A stretch of 64,000 bases of DNA, taken from assembly GCF_020215705.1 (NCBI RefSeq), contig NZ_JAIWNB010000009.1:280839-344838 (forward strand), written 5' to 3'. The notes below the pieces were generated by a model. It was not told the origin of the DNA, did not search any database, and was given only the letters and a program-made list of their open reading frames with translations. This DNA comes from Nonomuraea aurantiaca. GTDB taxonomy: Bacteria > Actinomycetota > Actinomycetes > Streptosporangiales > Streptosporangiaceae. Each line of letters starts with the position of its first letter. The stretch's first letter is position 1. This document shows positions 1 through 8,226 of the stretch, in pieces. The translations under genes were made by a program, and so were the position numbers.

Positions 1-2
1 GC

Positions 3-224
3 GGCAAGTGCGCGTACGTGAAGTTCCAGACCAGCGACTTCGACGACAACTGGTCGACGGTCTACACCAAGAAGTACTGCGGCTACCCGGCCTTCAAGCG
101 CTTCTCCTTCGACAGCGACGACGTCTCCAGCCTCCGCGTGAAGGTCTGCCAGATCGGCCTCCACGGCTCCTACCCGCGCAACTGCGGCAGCTGGAGCGAC
201 CTGTACACCGGCGACTCCGAGTAA
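3..224 (+). CDS. C-terminal end of an unrecognised small protein (partial)
   Basis: This frame is open from the left edge of the window and stops at TAA 222-224, leaving 73 residues of a gene that begins outside. The fragment is rich in Asp, Ser, Tyr and aromatic residues and has four cysteines (in KCAYV, KYCGY, VCQIG and NCGSW), which would suit a small disulfide-bonded secreted protein. No signal peptide can be judged because the start is missing. I do not recognise a family. The GTG at 18 is an internal codon rather than a convincing start, since the frame continues upstream of it. A strong hairpin follows the stop. Confidence 0.6.
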   Translation, partial: GKCAYVKFQTSDFDDNWSTVYTKKYCGYPAFKRFSFDSDDVSSLRVKVCQIGLHGSYPRNCGSWSDLYTGDSE

Positions 225-253
225 CCGGCCAGGTAGAGACGGTCCACGAACGC

Positions 254-286
254 AAGCGGCCCCCTCACCCGAGCGGGGGGCCGCTT
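254..286. terminator. Hairpin terminator between convergent genes
   Basis: An 11-bp perfect stem (AAGCGGCCCCC paired with GGGGGCCGCTT) encloses an 11-base loop. It lies between the stop of the partial plus-strand gene (224) and the stop of coaX (289, minus strand), so it probably serves both. There is only a short T-rich tail, as is usual in high-GC actinomycetes. Confidence 0.75.
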
Positions 287-288
287 GT

Positions 289-1071
289 TCATGCCGTGTT
301 CCTGTTGTAGATCAGCCGCAGGCCGATCAGCGTCAGCCACGGCTCGTGCACGTCGATCGAGCGCGACTCGCCCACCACCAGCGCCGCGTGCCCGCCGGTG
401 GCCACCACGGTCACCTCGTCGGGGTCGTCGGCCAGCTCGGCCGTCATCCGCTCGACGATGCCGTCGACCTGGCCCGCGAAGCCGTAGATGATGCCGGCCT
501 GGAGCGCCTCGACGGTGTTCTTGGCGATGACCGAGCGCGGCCTGACCAGCTCCACCTTGTGCAGCTGGGCGCCCGCCGCCGCCAGGGCGTCGACGGAGAT
601 CTCGATGCCGGGCGCGGTGACCGCGCCGATGTACTCGCCCTTGGCCGACACCGCGTCGAACGAGGTCGCGGTGCCGAAATCGACGATGACGCAGGGGCCG
701 CCGTACTGGTCGATGGCCGCCAGCGCGTTGACGATGCGGTCGCTGCCGACCTCCTTGGGGTTGTCCATGCGGACGGGCACACCGGTACGTATGCCCGGCT
801 CCACGATCACCGCGGTCACGTCGCCGTAGTAGCGGCGGCACATCTCGCGCATCTCGTTGAGCACGCTCGGCACGGTCGAGCAGATCGCGATGCCGCTGAC
901 ATCGGCTCCCTTGAGCAATGGAGACTGGGCGAGCAGCCCTTGGAGCACGACCGCGATCTCGTCGGCTGTGCGGCGGGCGTCCGTGGCCAGCCGCCAGTGC
1001 TCGATGACTTCCTCGCCCTCGAACAGGCCGAGCACCGTGTGCGTGTTGCCGACGTCGATCGTGAGCAGCAT
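289..1071 (-). CDS. coaX: Type III pantothenate kinase
   Basis: A cytoplasmic ATP-dependent kinase that phosphorylates pantothenate, the first step of coenzyme A synthesis. The 260-residue length is usual for CoaX. The N-terminal phosphate-binding motif DVGNTHTVLG is at residues 6-15, GSDRIVNALAA lies mid-protein and VDFGTATSFD follows, all characteristic of the ASKHA-fold type III enzymes. The ATG at 1071 is only 3 bases downstream of the nadB-nadC stop (1075-1077), so the two are co-transcribed and probably coupled. With panC upstream, the cluster joins CoA and NAD cofactor synthesis, the same neighbourhood as in Streptomyces. Type III kinases are insensitive to CoA feedback as a family. 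Confidence 0.95.
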   Translation of the reverse strand: MLLTIDVGNTHTVLGLFEGEEVIEHWRLATDARRTADEIAVVLQGLLAQSPLLKGADVSGIAICSTVPSVLNEMREMCRRYYGDVTAVIVEPGIRTGVPVRMDNPKEVGSDRIVNALAAIDQYGGPCVIVDFGTATSFDAVSAKGEYIGAVTAPGIEISVDALAAAGAQLHKVELVRPRSVIAKNTVEALQAGIIYGFAGQVDGIVERMTAELADDPDEVTVVATGGHAALVVGESRSIDVHEPWLTLIGLRLIYNRNTA

Positions 1072-1074
1072 CGA

Positions 1075-3615
1075 TTACCCCCGTAGATCCAGTGCGATGT
1101 CGAGGGCCGGCGCCGAGTGCGTGAGCGCTCCCACCGCAAGGTAGTCAACGCCAGTTTCGGCCACAGCGCGGGCCGATTCCAAGGTCAACCCTCCACTCGC
1201 CTCAAGCTTCGCCCGATTTCTCACGATGTGGACGGCTTGGGCGGTCTCCTCGACCGTGAAGTTGTCGAGAAGGATCTCCTCGGCGCCTTCTTCGAGCACC
1301 GGACCGAGCTGGTCAATCCGGTCCACCTCCACCTCGATCGGCAGGTCCGGATAGCGCTCTCTCACCGCGCGGAACGCCTCGGCCACGCCGCCGGCGGCCA
1401 CCACGTGGTTGTCCTTGATCAGCGCCGCGTCCGACAGGGACATCCGGTGGTTGACGCCACCGCCGCAGCGCACCGCGTACTTCTCCAGCGCCCGCAGCCC
1501 GGGCAGCGTCTTGCGGCTGTCACGCACCCGCGCCCGGGTGCCGCTGACCGCCTCGACCCACCTGCCGGTCAGCGTCGCGATGCCGGACAGGTGCGTGAGC
1601 AGGTTGAGCGCGGTGCGCTCCGCCGTCAGCAGCCCCCTGACCGGGCCCTCCACGGTCATCAGTACGTCGCCCGCCCGGACGTGCTCGCCGTCCTTGGCCC
1701 GCCGCTCCGCACGGGCCGCGCCCAGCCGGACGAACACCGCCTCGGCCACGGCCAGCCCGGCGACGATGCCGTCCCTGCGGGCCACCACGTCCGCGACCGC
1801 GCGCTGCTCCGCCGGAATGGTGGCCAGGCTCGTCACGTCGCCCGCCTCCTGCAGGTCCTCGGCGAGGGCCCGGTCGATCAGCGCGTCGATCTCCGCCGGA
1901 TCCAGCCCGGCGGCGGCGAGCTCCTGCGCCACCCGCGGCGGCGTGGTGTCGCCCTGCGGCGTGTACGTCATCTGGGGCCCCTCCTCGGTCAGGGTCACGT
2001 CCAGGTGGCCCAGCCAGTCATTGTCGTCCCGCTCGGGGAAGTCCTCGCGCCAGTGCGAGCCGCGGGTCTCCAACCGGGCCCGGGCCGCGCCCACCAGCAC
2101 GGTGGCGACGGTCAGCAGGTTCGTGGCCTCCCACGACTCCGTGCAGGGCGGCACCTGGACCGGGGTCCACCGGGCGTCGCGGAGGGCCCGCGCCGTCTCC
2201 GCGAGCGACTCGCGGCTGCGCAGGACGCTCGCTCCCCCGCTCATGCGGGCCTGGACCTTGCCGCGGATCCGCGGGTCGGCCAGACCCGTGGCCGCCCGGC
2301 TCGCGACCACCTCGCCCGGCCCCGGCCGTACCGACGCCGGCTCCTCGGCCCCGCTCACCGCGTGGATGTCCGCGGCGATGCGCTCGGCGAAGACCAGGCC
2401 CTCTAGCAGCGAGTTGGACGCGAGCCTGTTCGCGCCGTGCACGCCCGTGCACGCGACCTCGCCGCACGCGTAGAGGCCCTCGATGGAGGTACGGCCGTGC
2501 AGATCGGTCCTGACCCCGCCGCTGGCGTAGTGGGCGGCCGGGGCGACGGGGATGGGCTCGGTGGCCGGGTCGATGCCGTGCTCGCGGCAGACCGCGTAGA
2601 TCGTGGGGAAGCGGGTCTTCCACCGGTCCGCGCCGAAGTGGCGGCCGTCGAGGAAGACGTGGCTCTGCCCGCTCTCGCGCATCGTCCGCGTGATCGCCTT
2701 GGCGACGACGTCGCGCGGCGCCAGGTCGGCCAGCTCGTGCACTCCGCTCATGAATGCGCGGCCCTCGTGGTCGATCAGGAAGGCGCCCTCGCCCCTGACC
2801 GCCTCGGAGATCAGCGGCTGCTGCCCGGTCGACTCCTCGCCGAGCCACAGGACTGTGGGATGGAACTGGACGAACTCGATGTCGCGCACCACGGCCCCCG
2901 CCCTGAGCGCGAGCGCGACGCCGTCGCCGGTGGAGACGACGGGATTCGTGGTGGACGCGTACACCTGACCCATGCCGCCGGTGGCCAGCACGACCGCCCG
3001 CGCGTGCACGGCGCCCACGCCGTCGCGGGCGCCCTCGCCCATGACGTGCAGCGTCACGCCCCTGGCCCGGCCGCGCGCGTCCGTCAGCAGGTCGAGGACC
3101 AGCGCGTGCTCGATGACCTCCACCGCGCCCGCCCTGACCGCCTCGACCAGCGCCCGCTGCACCTCGGCTCCGGTGGCGTCGCCGCCCGCGTGCACGATCC
3201 TGTCACGCCGGTGACCGCCTTCCCGGGTGAGCTGGAGCTCGCCGTCGGGGGTCCGGTCGAACCGGGCGCCGCGCTCCATCAGCCGCCGCAGCGCGCCCGG
3301 CCCCTCGGTCACCAGCGTCCGTACGGCCCGCACGTCGCACAGGCCCACTCCGGCGATCAGCGTGTCGTTCAGATGCTCCTCGGGACTGTCGTGCGGATCG
3401 AGCACGGCCGCGATCCCGCCCTGGGCCCACCGGGTCGATCCGGACGAGAGCACGTCCTTGGTGACGACGAGGACCTTGGCCGCGGGATCCAGCTCGGCAT
3501 AGCGCAGGGCCACGGTCAGCCCGGCGATGCCGGAGCCTACGACGACCAGGTCCGCCTCGGCGATCCAGCCGGGATCGGGGGCCGTCAGTCGGAGGGGAAT
3601 CGCCGGTGCGCTCAT
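1075..3615 (-). CDS. nadB-nadC: L-aspartate oxidase fused to nicotinate-nucleotide pyrophosphorylase
   Basis: One 846-residue frame covers two steps of de novo NAD synthesis. Residues 1-548 are L-aspartate oxidase (aspartate to iminoaspartate, FAD-dependent): the dinucleotide-binding GSGIAGL near residue 27, STRWAQGGIAA, VQFHPT, HYASGGV and HGANRLASNSLLEG are all present. Residues 549-846 are quinolinate phosphoribosyltransferase, with GDVTSLA, RDSRKTLPGLR, CGGGVNHR and LIKDNH. In most actinomycetes these are adjacent separate genes; here no stop separates them. The nadC half still begins with ATG (1969-1971) preceded by a good ribosome site, so a separate NadC may also be made. The ATG at 3615 follows GAGGAG. 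nadA, needed for quinolinate, is not nearby. A sequencing error removing a nadB stop cannot be excluded. Confidence 0.92.
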   Translation of the reverse strand: MSAPAIPLRLTAPDPGWIAEADLVVVGSGIAGLTVALRYAELDPAAKVLVVTKDVLSSGSTRWAQGGIAAVLDPHDSPEEHLNDTLIAGVGLCDVRAVRTLVTEGPGALRRLMERGARFDRTPDGELQLTREGGHRRDRIVHAGGDATGAEVQRALVEAVRAGAVEVIEHALVLDLLTDARGRARGVTLHVMGEGARDGVGAVHARAVVLATGGMGQVYASTTNPVVSTGDGVALALRAGAVVRDIEFVQFHPTVLWLGEESTGQQPLISEAVRGEGAFLIDHEGRAFMSGVHELADLAPRDVVAKAITRTMRESGQSHVFLDGRHFGADRWKTRFPTIYAVCREHGIDPATEPIPVAPAAHYASGGVRTDLHGRTSIEGLYACGEVACTGVHGANRLASNSLLEGLVFAERIAADIHAVSGAEEPASVRPGPGEVVASRAATGLADPRIRGKVQARMSGGASVLRSRESLAETARALRDARWTPVQVPPCTESWEATNLLTVATVLVGAARARLETRGSHWREDFPERDDNDWLGHLDVTLTEEGPQMTYTPQGDTTPPRVAQELAAAGLDPAEIDALIDRALAEDLQEAGDVTSLATIPAEQRAVADVVARRDGIVAGLAVAEAVFVRLGAARAERRAKDGEHVRAGDVLMTVEGPVRGLLTAERTALNLLTHLSGIATLTGRWVEAVSGTRARVRDSRKTLPGLRALEKYAVRCGGGVNHRMSLSDAALIKDNHVVAAGGVAEAFRAVRERYPDLPIEVEVDRIDQLGPVLEEGAEEILLDNFTVEETAQAVHIVRNRAKLEASGGLTLESARAVAETGVDYLAVGALTHSAPALDIALDLRG
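1969..1986 (-). promoter_or_regulatory. Internal ribosome binding site and start for nadC
   Basis: On the minus strand GAGGAGG (1980-1986) lies 8 bases before an in-frame ATG (1969-1971), exactly where the NadC homology begins. This looks like the ancestral nadC translation start preserved inside the nadB-nadC fusion. It would allow independent production of NadC from the same message. Confidence 0.6.
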
Positions 3616-3639
3616 GGAGTCTCCTCATAGAGGCGATTT

Positions 3640-3652
3640 CGTCAACATGACG
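3640..3652. promoter_or_regulatory. Candidate operator upstream of nadB-nadC
   Basis: A perfect inverted repeat CGTCA-N3-TGACG sits 24 bases upstream of the nadB ATG. Its place between the promoter region and the ribosome site suits a repressor of NAD synthesis. The regulator is not identified in the window. Confidence 0.4.
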
Positions 3653-3776
3653 ATAACCCACGCATGGGGATGGTGATTCCCAGGGGTGGCTCAGTACTCC
3701 AGGCACGCGAGTGGCCGCGGCGAGACCCCACCCCGGCCGAGCGCGTCGGCCGAAGCCGGCTGGAAGTGGCCCTCTG

Positions 3777-4685
3777 TCAGCTCGGATCGAGCGACAGGAC
3801 GGCATTGTCGATCAGCCGGGTGGTGCCGACCTTGGCGGCCACCGCCAGCACCGCCTCCCCCCGGTATGACTCGCTCACTTCGGCGAACGTGGCCGGATCG
3901 ACGAGCACCAGATAGTCGAGCGCCAGCCGCGGAGCCGCGTCCTCGAGTACGGCCAGCGCCGCCGCGCGGATCCTGGCCGGAACAGGCTCCGCCCCCTCCG
4001 GAAGGGCCGTGGCCGGGACAGGCTCCGCCCCCTCCTTAAGGGCCGTGGCCGAGACTGCCTCCGCCGCGCCCGCCCGCAGGGCCCTGGAGAGCGTGAGGGC
4101 GACCTGCCGCTCGTCGGCGGACAGGTAGCGGTTGCGGCTCGACAGCGCCAGGCCGTCGGGCTCGCGGACGGTCGGCGCACCGACGATGTCGATCGGCAGG
4201 TCGAGATCGGTGACCATCCTGCGGATCATGGCGAGCTGCTGGGCGTCCTTCTGCCCGAAGACCGCCACGTCGGGCTGGACGAGGTTGAACAGCTTGAGCA
4301 CGACCGTGAGCACCCCGTCGAAGTGGCCGGGCCGGACGGCGCCCTCGACGATCGTGCCCATCTCGCCCGACTGGACGCTGACCTGGCGGCCAGGGGGATA
4401 CATGTCATCGGCGGACGGGGCGAAGACGACGTCCACGCCTTCGGCCCGGCACGCCTCCAGGTCCGCGTCGAACGTCCGTGGATAGCGGGAAAAATCCTCG
4501 TTTGGCGAAAATTGCAGAGGATTGACGAAGATGCTGACCACGACGTGGTCGGCGCGGACGCGGGCCTCGCGGATCAGGGAGCGGTGACCCTCGTGCAGCG
4601 CACCCATGGTGGGCACCAGCGCGATGCTCCCCTCGCCGCGCGCTTTGACCAGGTCGGTGCGGTTCTTGGCGACGATCAGGTCCAT
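3777..4685 (-). CDS. panC: Pantothenate synthetase
   Basis: Condenses pantoate with beta-alanine using ATP to give pantothenate, in the cytoplasm. The 302-residue protein shows the family motifs PTMGALHEGH (25-34), FVNPLQF, RPGHFDGV, FGQKDAQQ and SSRNRYLS (the KMSKS-like loop). The C-terminal domain has an in-frame 36-bp duplication coding for two ATALxEGAEPVP units, an extra segment not needed for the fold. The start overlaps the end of the upstream DUF2520 gene by 10 bases, which implies translational coupling. The 161-base gap to nadB contains a possible second promoter. panD is absent from this cluster. Confidence 0.95.
   Translation of the reverse strand: MDLIVAKNRTDLVKARGEGSIALVPTMGALHEGHRSLIREARVRADHVVVSIFVNPLQFSPNEDFSRYPRTFDADLEACRAEGVDVVFAPSADDMYPPGRQVSVQSGEMGTIVEGAVRPGHFDGVLTVVLKLFNLVQPDVAVFGQKDAQQLAMIRRMVTDLDLPIDIVGAPTVREPDGLALSSRNRYLSADERQVALTLSRALRAGAAEAVSATALKEGAEPVPATALPEGAEPVPARIRAAALAVLEDAAPRLALDYLVLVDPATFAEVSESYRGEAVLAVAAKVGTTRLIDNAVLSLDPS
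3975..4046. repeat. 36-bp direct duplication inside panC
   Basis: Two 36-bp copies (3975-4010 and 4011-4046) differ at only three or four positions and are followed by a degenerate third start (GGCCGAGACTGCC). The unit is a multiple of three and so adds 12 residues per copy without breaking the panC frame. Confidence 0.8.
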
Positions 4686-5566
4686 ATGTTGCCTCCGAGC
4701 GCGTCGAGCAGGCGCTCGGCCTCTTCGGGCTTCAGCAGCCCCGCGGCGAGCGCGCGGTCCGCCGTGAGCCTAGCGAGGGCGATGTAGGCGTCGGCCGCCT
4801 CGGGGGCCGCCAGGATCAGCGCGTCGACATGCTTGCGCACGGTGCCCGCGTCGCCCCGTACCACGGGACCGGTCAGCCCGGCGATGCCGAGCCGCAGCAC
4901 GTTGTCGAGCGCCGCGCCGAGCAGCGGGCCGAGCATGATGCCCGGATGCTCCACGCCGATGCCTCGCAGGAGCTCCTGCGACTCGGCGATGAGCGTGACC
5001 ATGTGGTTGGCCGCCCCGGCCAGGGCCGCGTGGTAGAGGGCACGGTCGGCGTCGGCGATCCAGACCGGCTCGCCGCCCATCTCGATGACCAGGGCCTCGG
5101 CGATGGGCCTGAGCATGTCGGGCGCGGTCACGCCGAACGAGATGCCGGTGATGCGGTTGAGGTCGTCGTCCCTCCCGGTGAACGTCATCACCGGATGGAG
5201 CGCGAGCGGCAGCGCGCCCGCCCTGGCGGCCGGCTCCAGCACCGAAAGCCCGTAGGCGCCGCTGGTGTGCACGAGCAGCTTGCCCTGCAGGTCCGCGCCG
5301 GTCGACGCCAGACCGTTGACCAGATCGGGCAGCGCGTCGTCGGGCACGGTGAGCAGGATCAGCTCAGCCGTCCTGACGACCTCCTCGGGCCGGGTCGGCT
5401 GCACGCCGAGCCGCTCCGCCGCCCACCGGTGCGAGGCGTCGGAGACACCGCTGGCGGCGACCACATGGTGCCCGGCCTGCGCCAGTGCGGCACCCAGCAC
5501 CGAACCCACCTTGCCCGCGCCCAGCACGCCCACGGCCAGCCGCGCCGGCCGATCCCCTGCGTCCAT
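4676..5566 (-). CDS. Rossmann-fold / DUF2520 oxidoreductase-like protein
   Basis: A 296-residue protein with an N-terminal NAD(P)-binding Rossmann domain (VGVLGAGKVGSVLGAAL near residues 12-28) and a C-terminal helical DUF2520 domain (HPVMTFTGRDDD, then YHAALAGAANHMVTL). It has the layout of 6-phosphogluconate dehydrogenase-like and ketopantoate reductase-like enzymes. The frame is open further upstream, but the ATG at 5566 is preceded by GGGGTGGGA and starts at the conserved region. It overlaps panC by 10 bases, so a role as the ketopantoate reductase of pantothenate synthesis is an attractive inference. No substrate can be read from sequence. The upstream gene is divergent, with a shared 250-base promoter region. 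Confidence 0.85.
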   Translation of the reverse strand: MDAGDRPARLAVGVLGAGKVGSVLGAALAQAGHHVVAASGVSDASHRWAAERLGVQPTRPEEVVRTAELILLTVPDDALPDLVNGLASTGADLQGKLLVHTSGAYGLSVLEPAARAGALPLALHPVMTFTGRDDDLNRITGISFGVTAPDMLRPIAEALVIEMGGEPVWIADADRALYHAALAGAANHMVTLIAESQELLRGIGVEHPGIMLGPLLGAALDNVLRLGIAGLTGPVVRGDAGTVRKHVDALILAAPEAADAYIALARLTADRALAAGLLKPEEAERLLDALGGNIWT

Positions 5567-5816
5567 GACGTCCCACCCCTGTCGACCCTGATGGCACTGC
5601 CGCCCAGAGTAACGGCCGTCCACGACTAGGTACGTGACCAGGCTTTTGCCGCATGTTGAGTTACCCACAAAAGGGACAAGGGCACACAAAACATGCACCC
5701 CCTGTCGGAAGAGATGAGGAGAGGGGTTTCATCTCGTGGTGGCGGGCGCCGAGTTGTCGACCCGACGCCCGCGTAGAGCCCTTGGGGGGGGCTTACTTCA
5801 TGAGATAGTCCAGGGC

Positions 5817-6785
5817 ATGTGGCTCACCTGGCGCGCCGCGATGCAGCACGCGCTGTACGGCGAGGACGGTTTCTACCTGCGCGAGCGCCCTTCGGGCCAC
5901 TTCCGTACGTCGGTCAGCGCCTCGGCCGCCTTCGCCGACGCGGTTCTGACCCTGCTCACCCAGGTCGACGCCGAGCTCGGCTCCCCGGACAGCATCGACC
6001 TGGTCGATATAGGCGCCGGAGAGGGCGCCCTGGTCGCCCGCGTGCTCGACGCCGCCGATGCCGGGCTGCGCGCCAGGCTCAACATCACCGCCGTCGACCT
6101 CTCGCCCAGACCCGACGACCTGCCCAAGAGCATCGACTGGCGCCCTCGGATCCCCTCCGTCATCACCGGGCTGGCGATCGCCAACGAGTGGCTGGACAAC
6201 GTCCCGCTCGACGTGGCCGAGCAGACGGCCGACGGGCCGCGGCTGGTTCTGGTCGACACCGAGACGGGTGAGGAACGGCTGGGCGATCCCGTGCCTGACA
6301 CCGACCGCGCCTGGCTCGACCGGTGGTGGCCGTCGCTGAGCCGCATCGGCTTCCGAGGGGAGATCGGGTGCCCTCGCGACGCCGCCTGGGCGGCCGTGGT
6401 GACCCGGCTCAAGAGGGGTCGCGCGGTGGCCATCGATTATGCACACCCTGTGGATAACCGTCCGTGCCATGGCACACTCACCGGCTACCGCGATGGCGCG
6501 GTCGTGGCGCCGATCCCCGACGGTACCTGCGACATCACCGCGCACGTGGCGCTCGACGCGTGCGCCGAGGCCGGTCGGCGGGCCGGTGCGATATCCACAG
6601 GCTTGTCCACACAGCGCGATGCGCTAAGGGTTCTGGGGGTCACCGGCACGCGTCCGCCCATCGACCTCGCCCATGCCGATCCGACGGCCTATCTCCGGGC
6701 CCTGGCCCGCGCCTCGGAGGAGGGCGAGCTGATCGACCCGAGGGGCCTCGGCGGCTTCGGCTGGCTCGTCCAGGACCGCCGGTGA
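5817..6785 (+). CDS. MidA-like SAM-dependent methyltransferase
   Basis: A 322-residue protein of the class I methyltransferase fold, related to the MidA/NDUFAF7 (COG1565) family. The N-terminus TWRAAMQHALYGEDGFY is typical of this group, motif I is DIGAGEGALVARVL (about 65-78), and AIANEWLDNVP matches the family's NELLDNLP segment. RGRAVAIDYAHP lies in the second half. Family members methylate arginines of other proteins or are uncharacterised; the substrate here is unknown. The ATG at 5817 is chosen because homology begins there. A GTG at 5736 with a purine-rich leader is an alternative that would add 27 unconserved residues. The gene is divergent from the DUF2520-panC operon. Confidence 0.8.
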   Translation: MWLTWRAAMQHALYGEDGFYLRERPSGHFRTSVSASAAFADAVLTLLTQVDAELGSPDSIDLVDIGAGEGALVARVLDAADAGLRARLNITAVDLSPRPDDLPKSIDWRPRIPSVITGLAIANEWLDNVPLDVAEQTADGPRLVLVDTETGEERLGDPVPDTDRAWLDRWWPSLSRIGFRGEIGCPRDAAWAAVVTRLKRGRAVAIDYAHPVDNRPCHGTLTGYRDGAVVAPIPDGTCDITAHVALDACAEAGRRAGAISTGLSTQRDALRVLGVTGTRPPIDLAHADPTAYLRALARASEEGELIDPRGLGGFGWLVQDRR

Positions 6786-6830
6786 CCCACCGGCGATGGT
6801 CCGTCCCACGACCGTCTCGGTCTCTGTGAC

Positions 6831-7010
6831 GGTCTGTCGTGGCGGGGGTCTCTGGGGAGGAATGCCCCTCCGGGGGAGCGGAAGTGGCCGGTCCGTCGTG
6901 GCGGGGGTCCCTGGGGAGGAATACCCCCTCCGGGGGAGCGGAAGTGGCCGGTCCATTGTGGCTGGGGTCCTTTAAGGAACCCCCTCCCGGAGGGCGGATA
7001 CTCGGCGGGC
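6831..7010. repeat. Three tandem ~60-bp repeats with hairpins
   Basis: Copies at 6831-6889 and 6890-6949 are nearly identical, and a degenerate third copy starts at 6950. Each holds a CCCCTCCGGGGGAG fold-back. The third has a strong hairpin (GGGGTCCTT with AAGGAACCCC, one bulge). They fill the gap between two convergent genes (methyltransferase stop 6785, P450 stop 7027) and probably act as a bidirectional terminator. Confidence 0.8.
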
Positions 7011-7026
7011 GGTCATGGTGGCCGCG

Positions 7027-8217
7027 TCAGCCCGTCGTCAGGTCGAGGGACTTCAGGCCGCGGATGACGTAGCCCGGCTTCCACTCCGGCTCGCCGGTGA
7101 GCTCCAGTTTCGGCGCCCGCTCCAGCAGGGCGCCGAACGACTCGATCAGCTCGATGCGGGCCAGCGGCGCTCCCAGGCAGAAGTGGATCCCCGCCCCGAA
7201 GGAGATGTGCGGGTTGTCCGGCCGTCCCACATCGAGCCGGTCAGGGTCGGCGAACACCGCCTCGTCGCGGTTGGCCGAGCCGAACAGCAGCGCGACCTCG
7301 GCCCCGCGCGGGATCTCGACCCCGTGCACCTCGATGTCCTCCAGCACCCACCGCTCGAACATCTGCAGCGGCGTGTCCCAGCGCATCAGCTCCTCGACGG
7401 CCGTGGGCAGCAGGCTCCGGTCCTCGCGCAGGCGTACCAGCTCGGCGGGGTTCCTGAACAGGGACCACCAGCCGTTGCCCGTCACGTTCACGGTCGCCTC
7501 GTGACCGGCGTTGAGCAGCAGCACGCAGGTGCCGATCAGCTCGTCCTCGGTGAGCTCCTCGATCGCCGCGAGCGCGCTGATCAGGTCGTCGCCCGGCCGG
7601 ACGGCGCGCTCGCGGGCCAGGTCCGCGAGGTAGGCGGCGAACTCCGTCGCCGCCTTGGCGGCCACGTGCTGCGACTCCAGGCTCGGGTTCAGCTCGTACA
7701 TCCGGCAGATGTCGGCCGACCAGGGGCGCAGCAGGTGCCGGTCCGCCTCGGGCACGCCGAGCATCTCCGCGATGACGGTCACCGGCAGCGGCTCGGCCAC
7801 CTCGGCGATCAGGTCGCCGCCGCCCTTCTCGACGAACGCGCCGACCAGCCCCTCGGCGATGGCCCTGACCCGGGGGCGCAGCGACTCGACCATGCGCGGG
7901 GTGAACGCCTTGGAGACCAGCCGGCGCAGCCGGGTGTGCACCGGCGGCTCGACGTCGAGCATGCCGGCCCTGGTCACCCGCCAGAACGGCTCCTGGAACG
8001 CCGGCTCCTCCGGCCTGCCGAACTCCTCGTGCGTCGCCACGTGAAGGTAGGAGCGGCCCAGTCGCCGGTCTCTGAGCAGCGCGTTGACGTCCGCGTGCCG
8101 GGAGATCAGCCACTGTCCCGTCGGCTCGAAGTAGCTGACGGGGGCGTCACTCCTCAGCTCCGCGTACGCGCCATAGGGGTAGGCGACAAAATCCGGATTC
8201 CAGGGATCGAAGCGCAC
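7027..8217 (-). CDS. Cytochrome P450
   Basis: A soluble bacterial P450 of 396 residues. The heme-binding loop is FGAGIHFCLGAPLAR with the axial cysteine near residue 345. The ExxR pair is in EELMRW, and the I-helix oxygen-activation motif is LNAGHEATVN, where Ala replaces the more usual Thr after the acid (AGHEAT rather than AGHETT). No ferredoxin or reductase gene is adjacent, so electrons must come from elsewhere. The GTG start at 8217 lies 9 bases after the TerC stop, suggesting co-transcription. The substrate cannot be deduced, and no biosynthetic cluster surrounds it. Confidence 0.9.
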   Translation of the reverse strand: MRFDPWNPDFVAYPYGAYAELRSDAPVSYFEPTGQWLISRHADVNALLRDRRLGRSYLHVATHEEFGRPEEPAFQEPFWRVTRAGMLDVEPPVHTRLRRLVSKAFTPRMVESLRPRVRAIAEGLVGAFVEKGGGDLIAEVAEPLPVTVIAEMLGVPEADRHLLRPWSADICRMYELNPSLESQHVAAKAATEFAAYLADLARERAVRPGDDLISALAAIEELTEDELIGTCVLLLNAGHEATVNVTGNGWWSLFRNPAELVRLREDRSLLPTAVEELMRWDTPLQMFERWVLEDIEVHGVEIPRGAEVALLFGSANRDEAVFADPDRLDVGRPDNPHISFGAGIHFCLGAPLARIELIESFGALLERAPKLELTGEPEWKPGYVIRGLKSLDLTTG

Positions 8218-8226
8218 TTTTTCATC

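Noticed and set aside
6831..7010. CRISPR array from the tandem repeats
   Set aside because: Copies are contiguous, without unique spacers, and no cas genes are present.
7027..8217. Cytochrome P450 as part of a natural product cluster
   Set aside because: Neighbours are TerC, a methyltransferase and housekeeping genes. No synthase, ferredoxin or resistance gene is adjacent.
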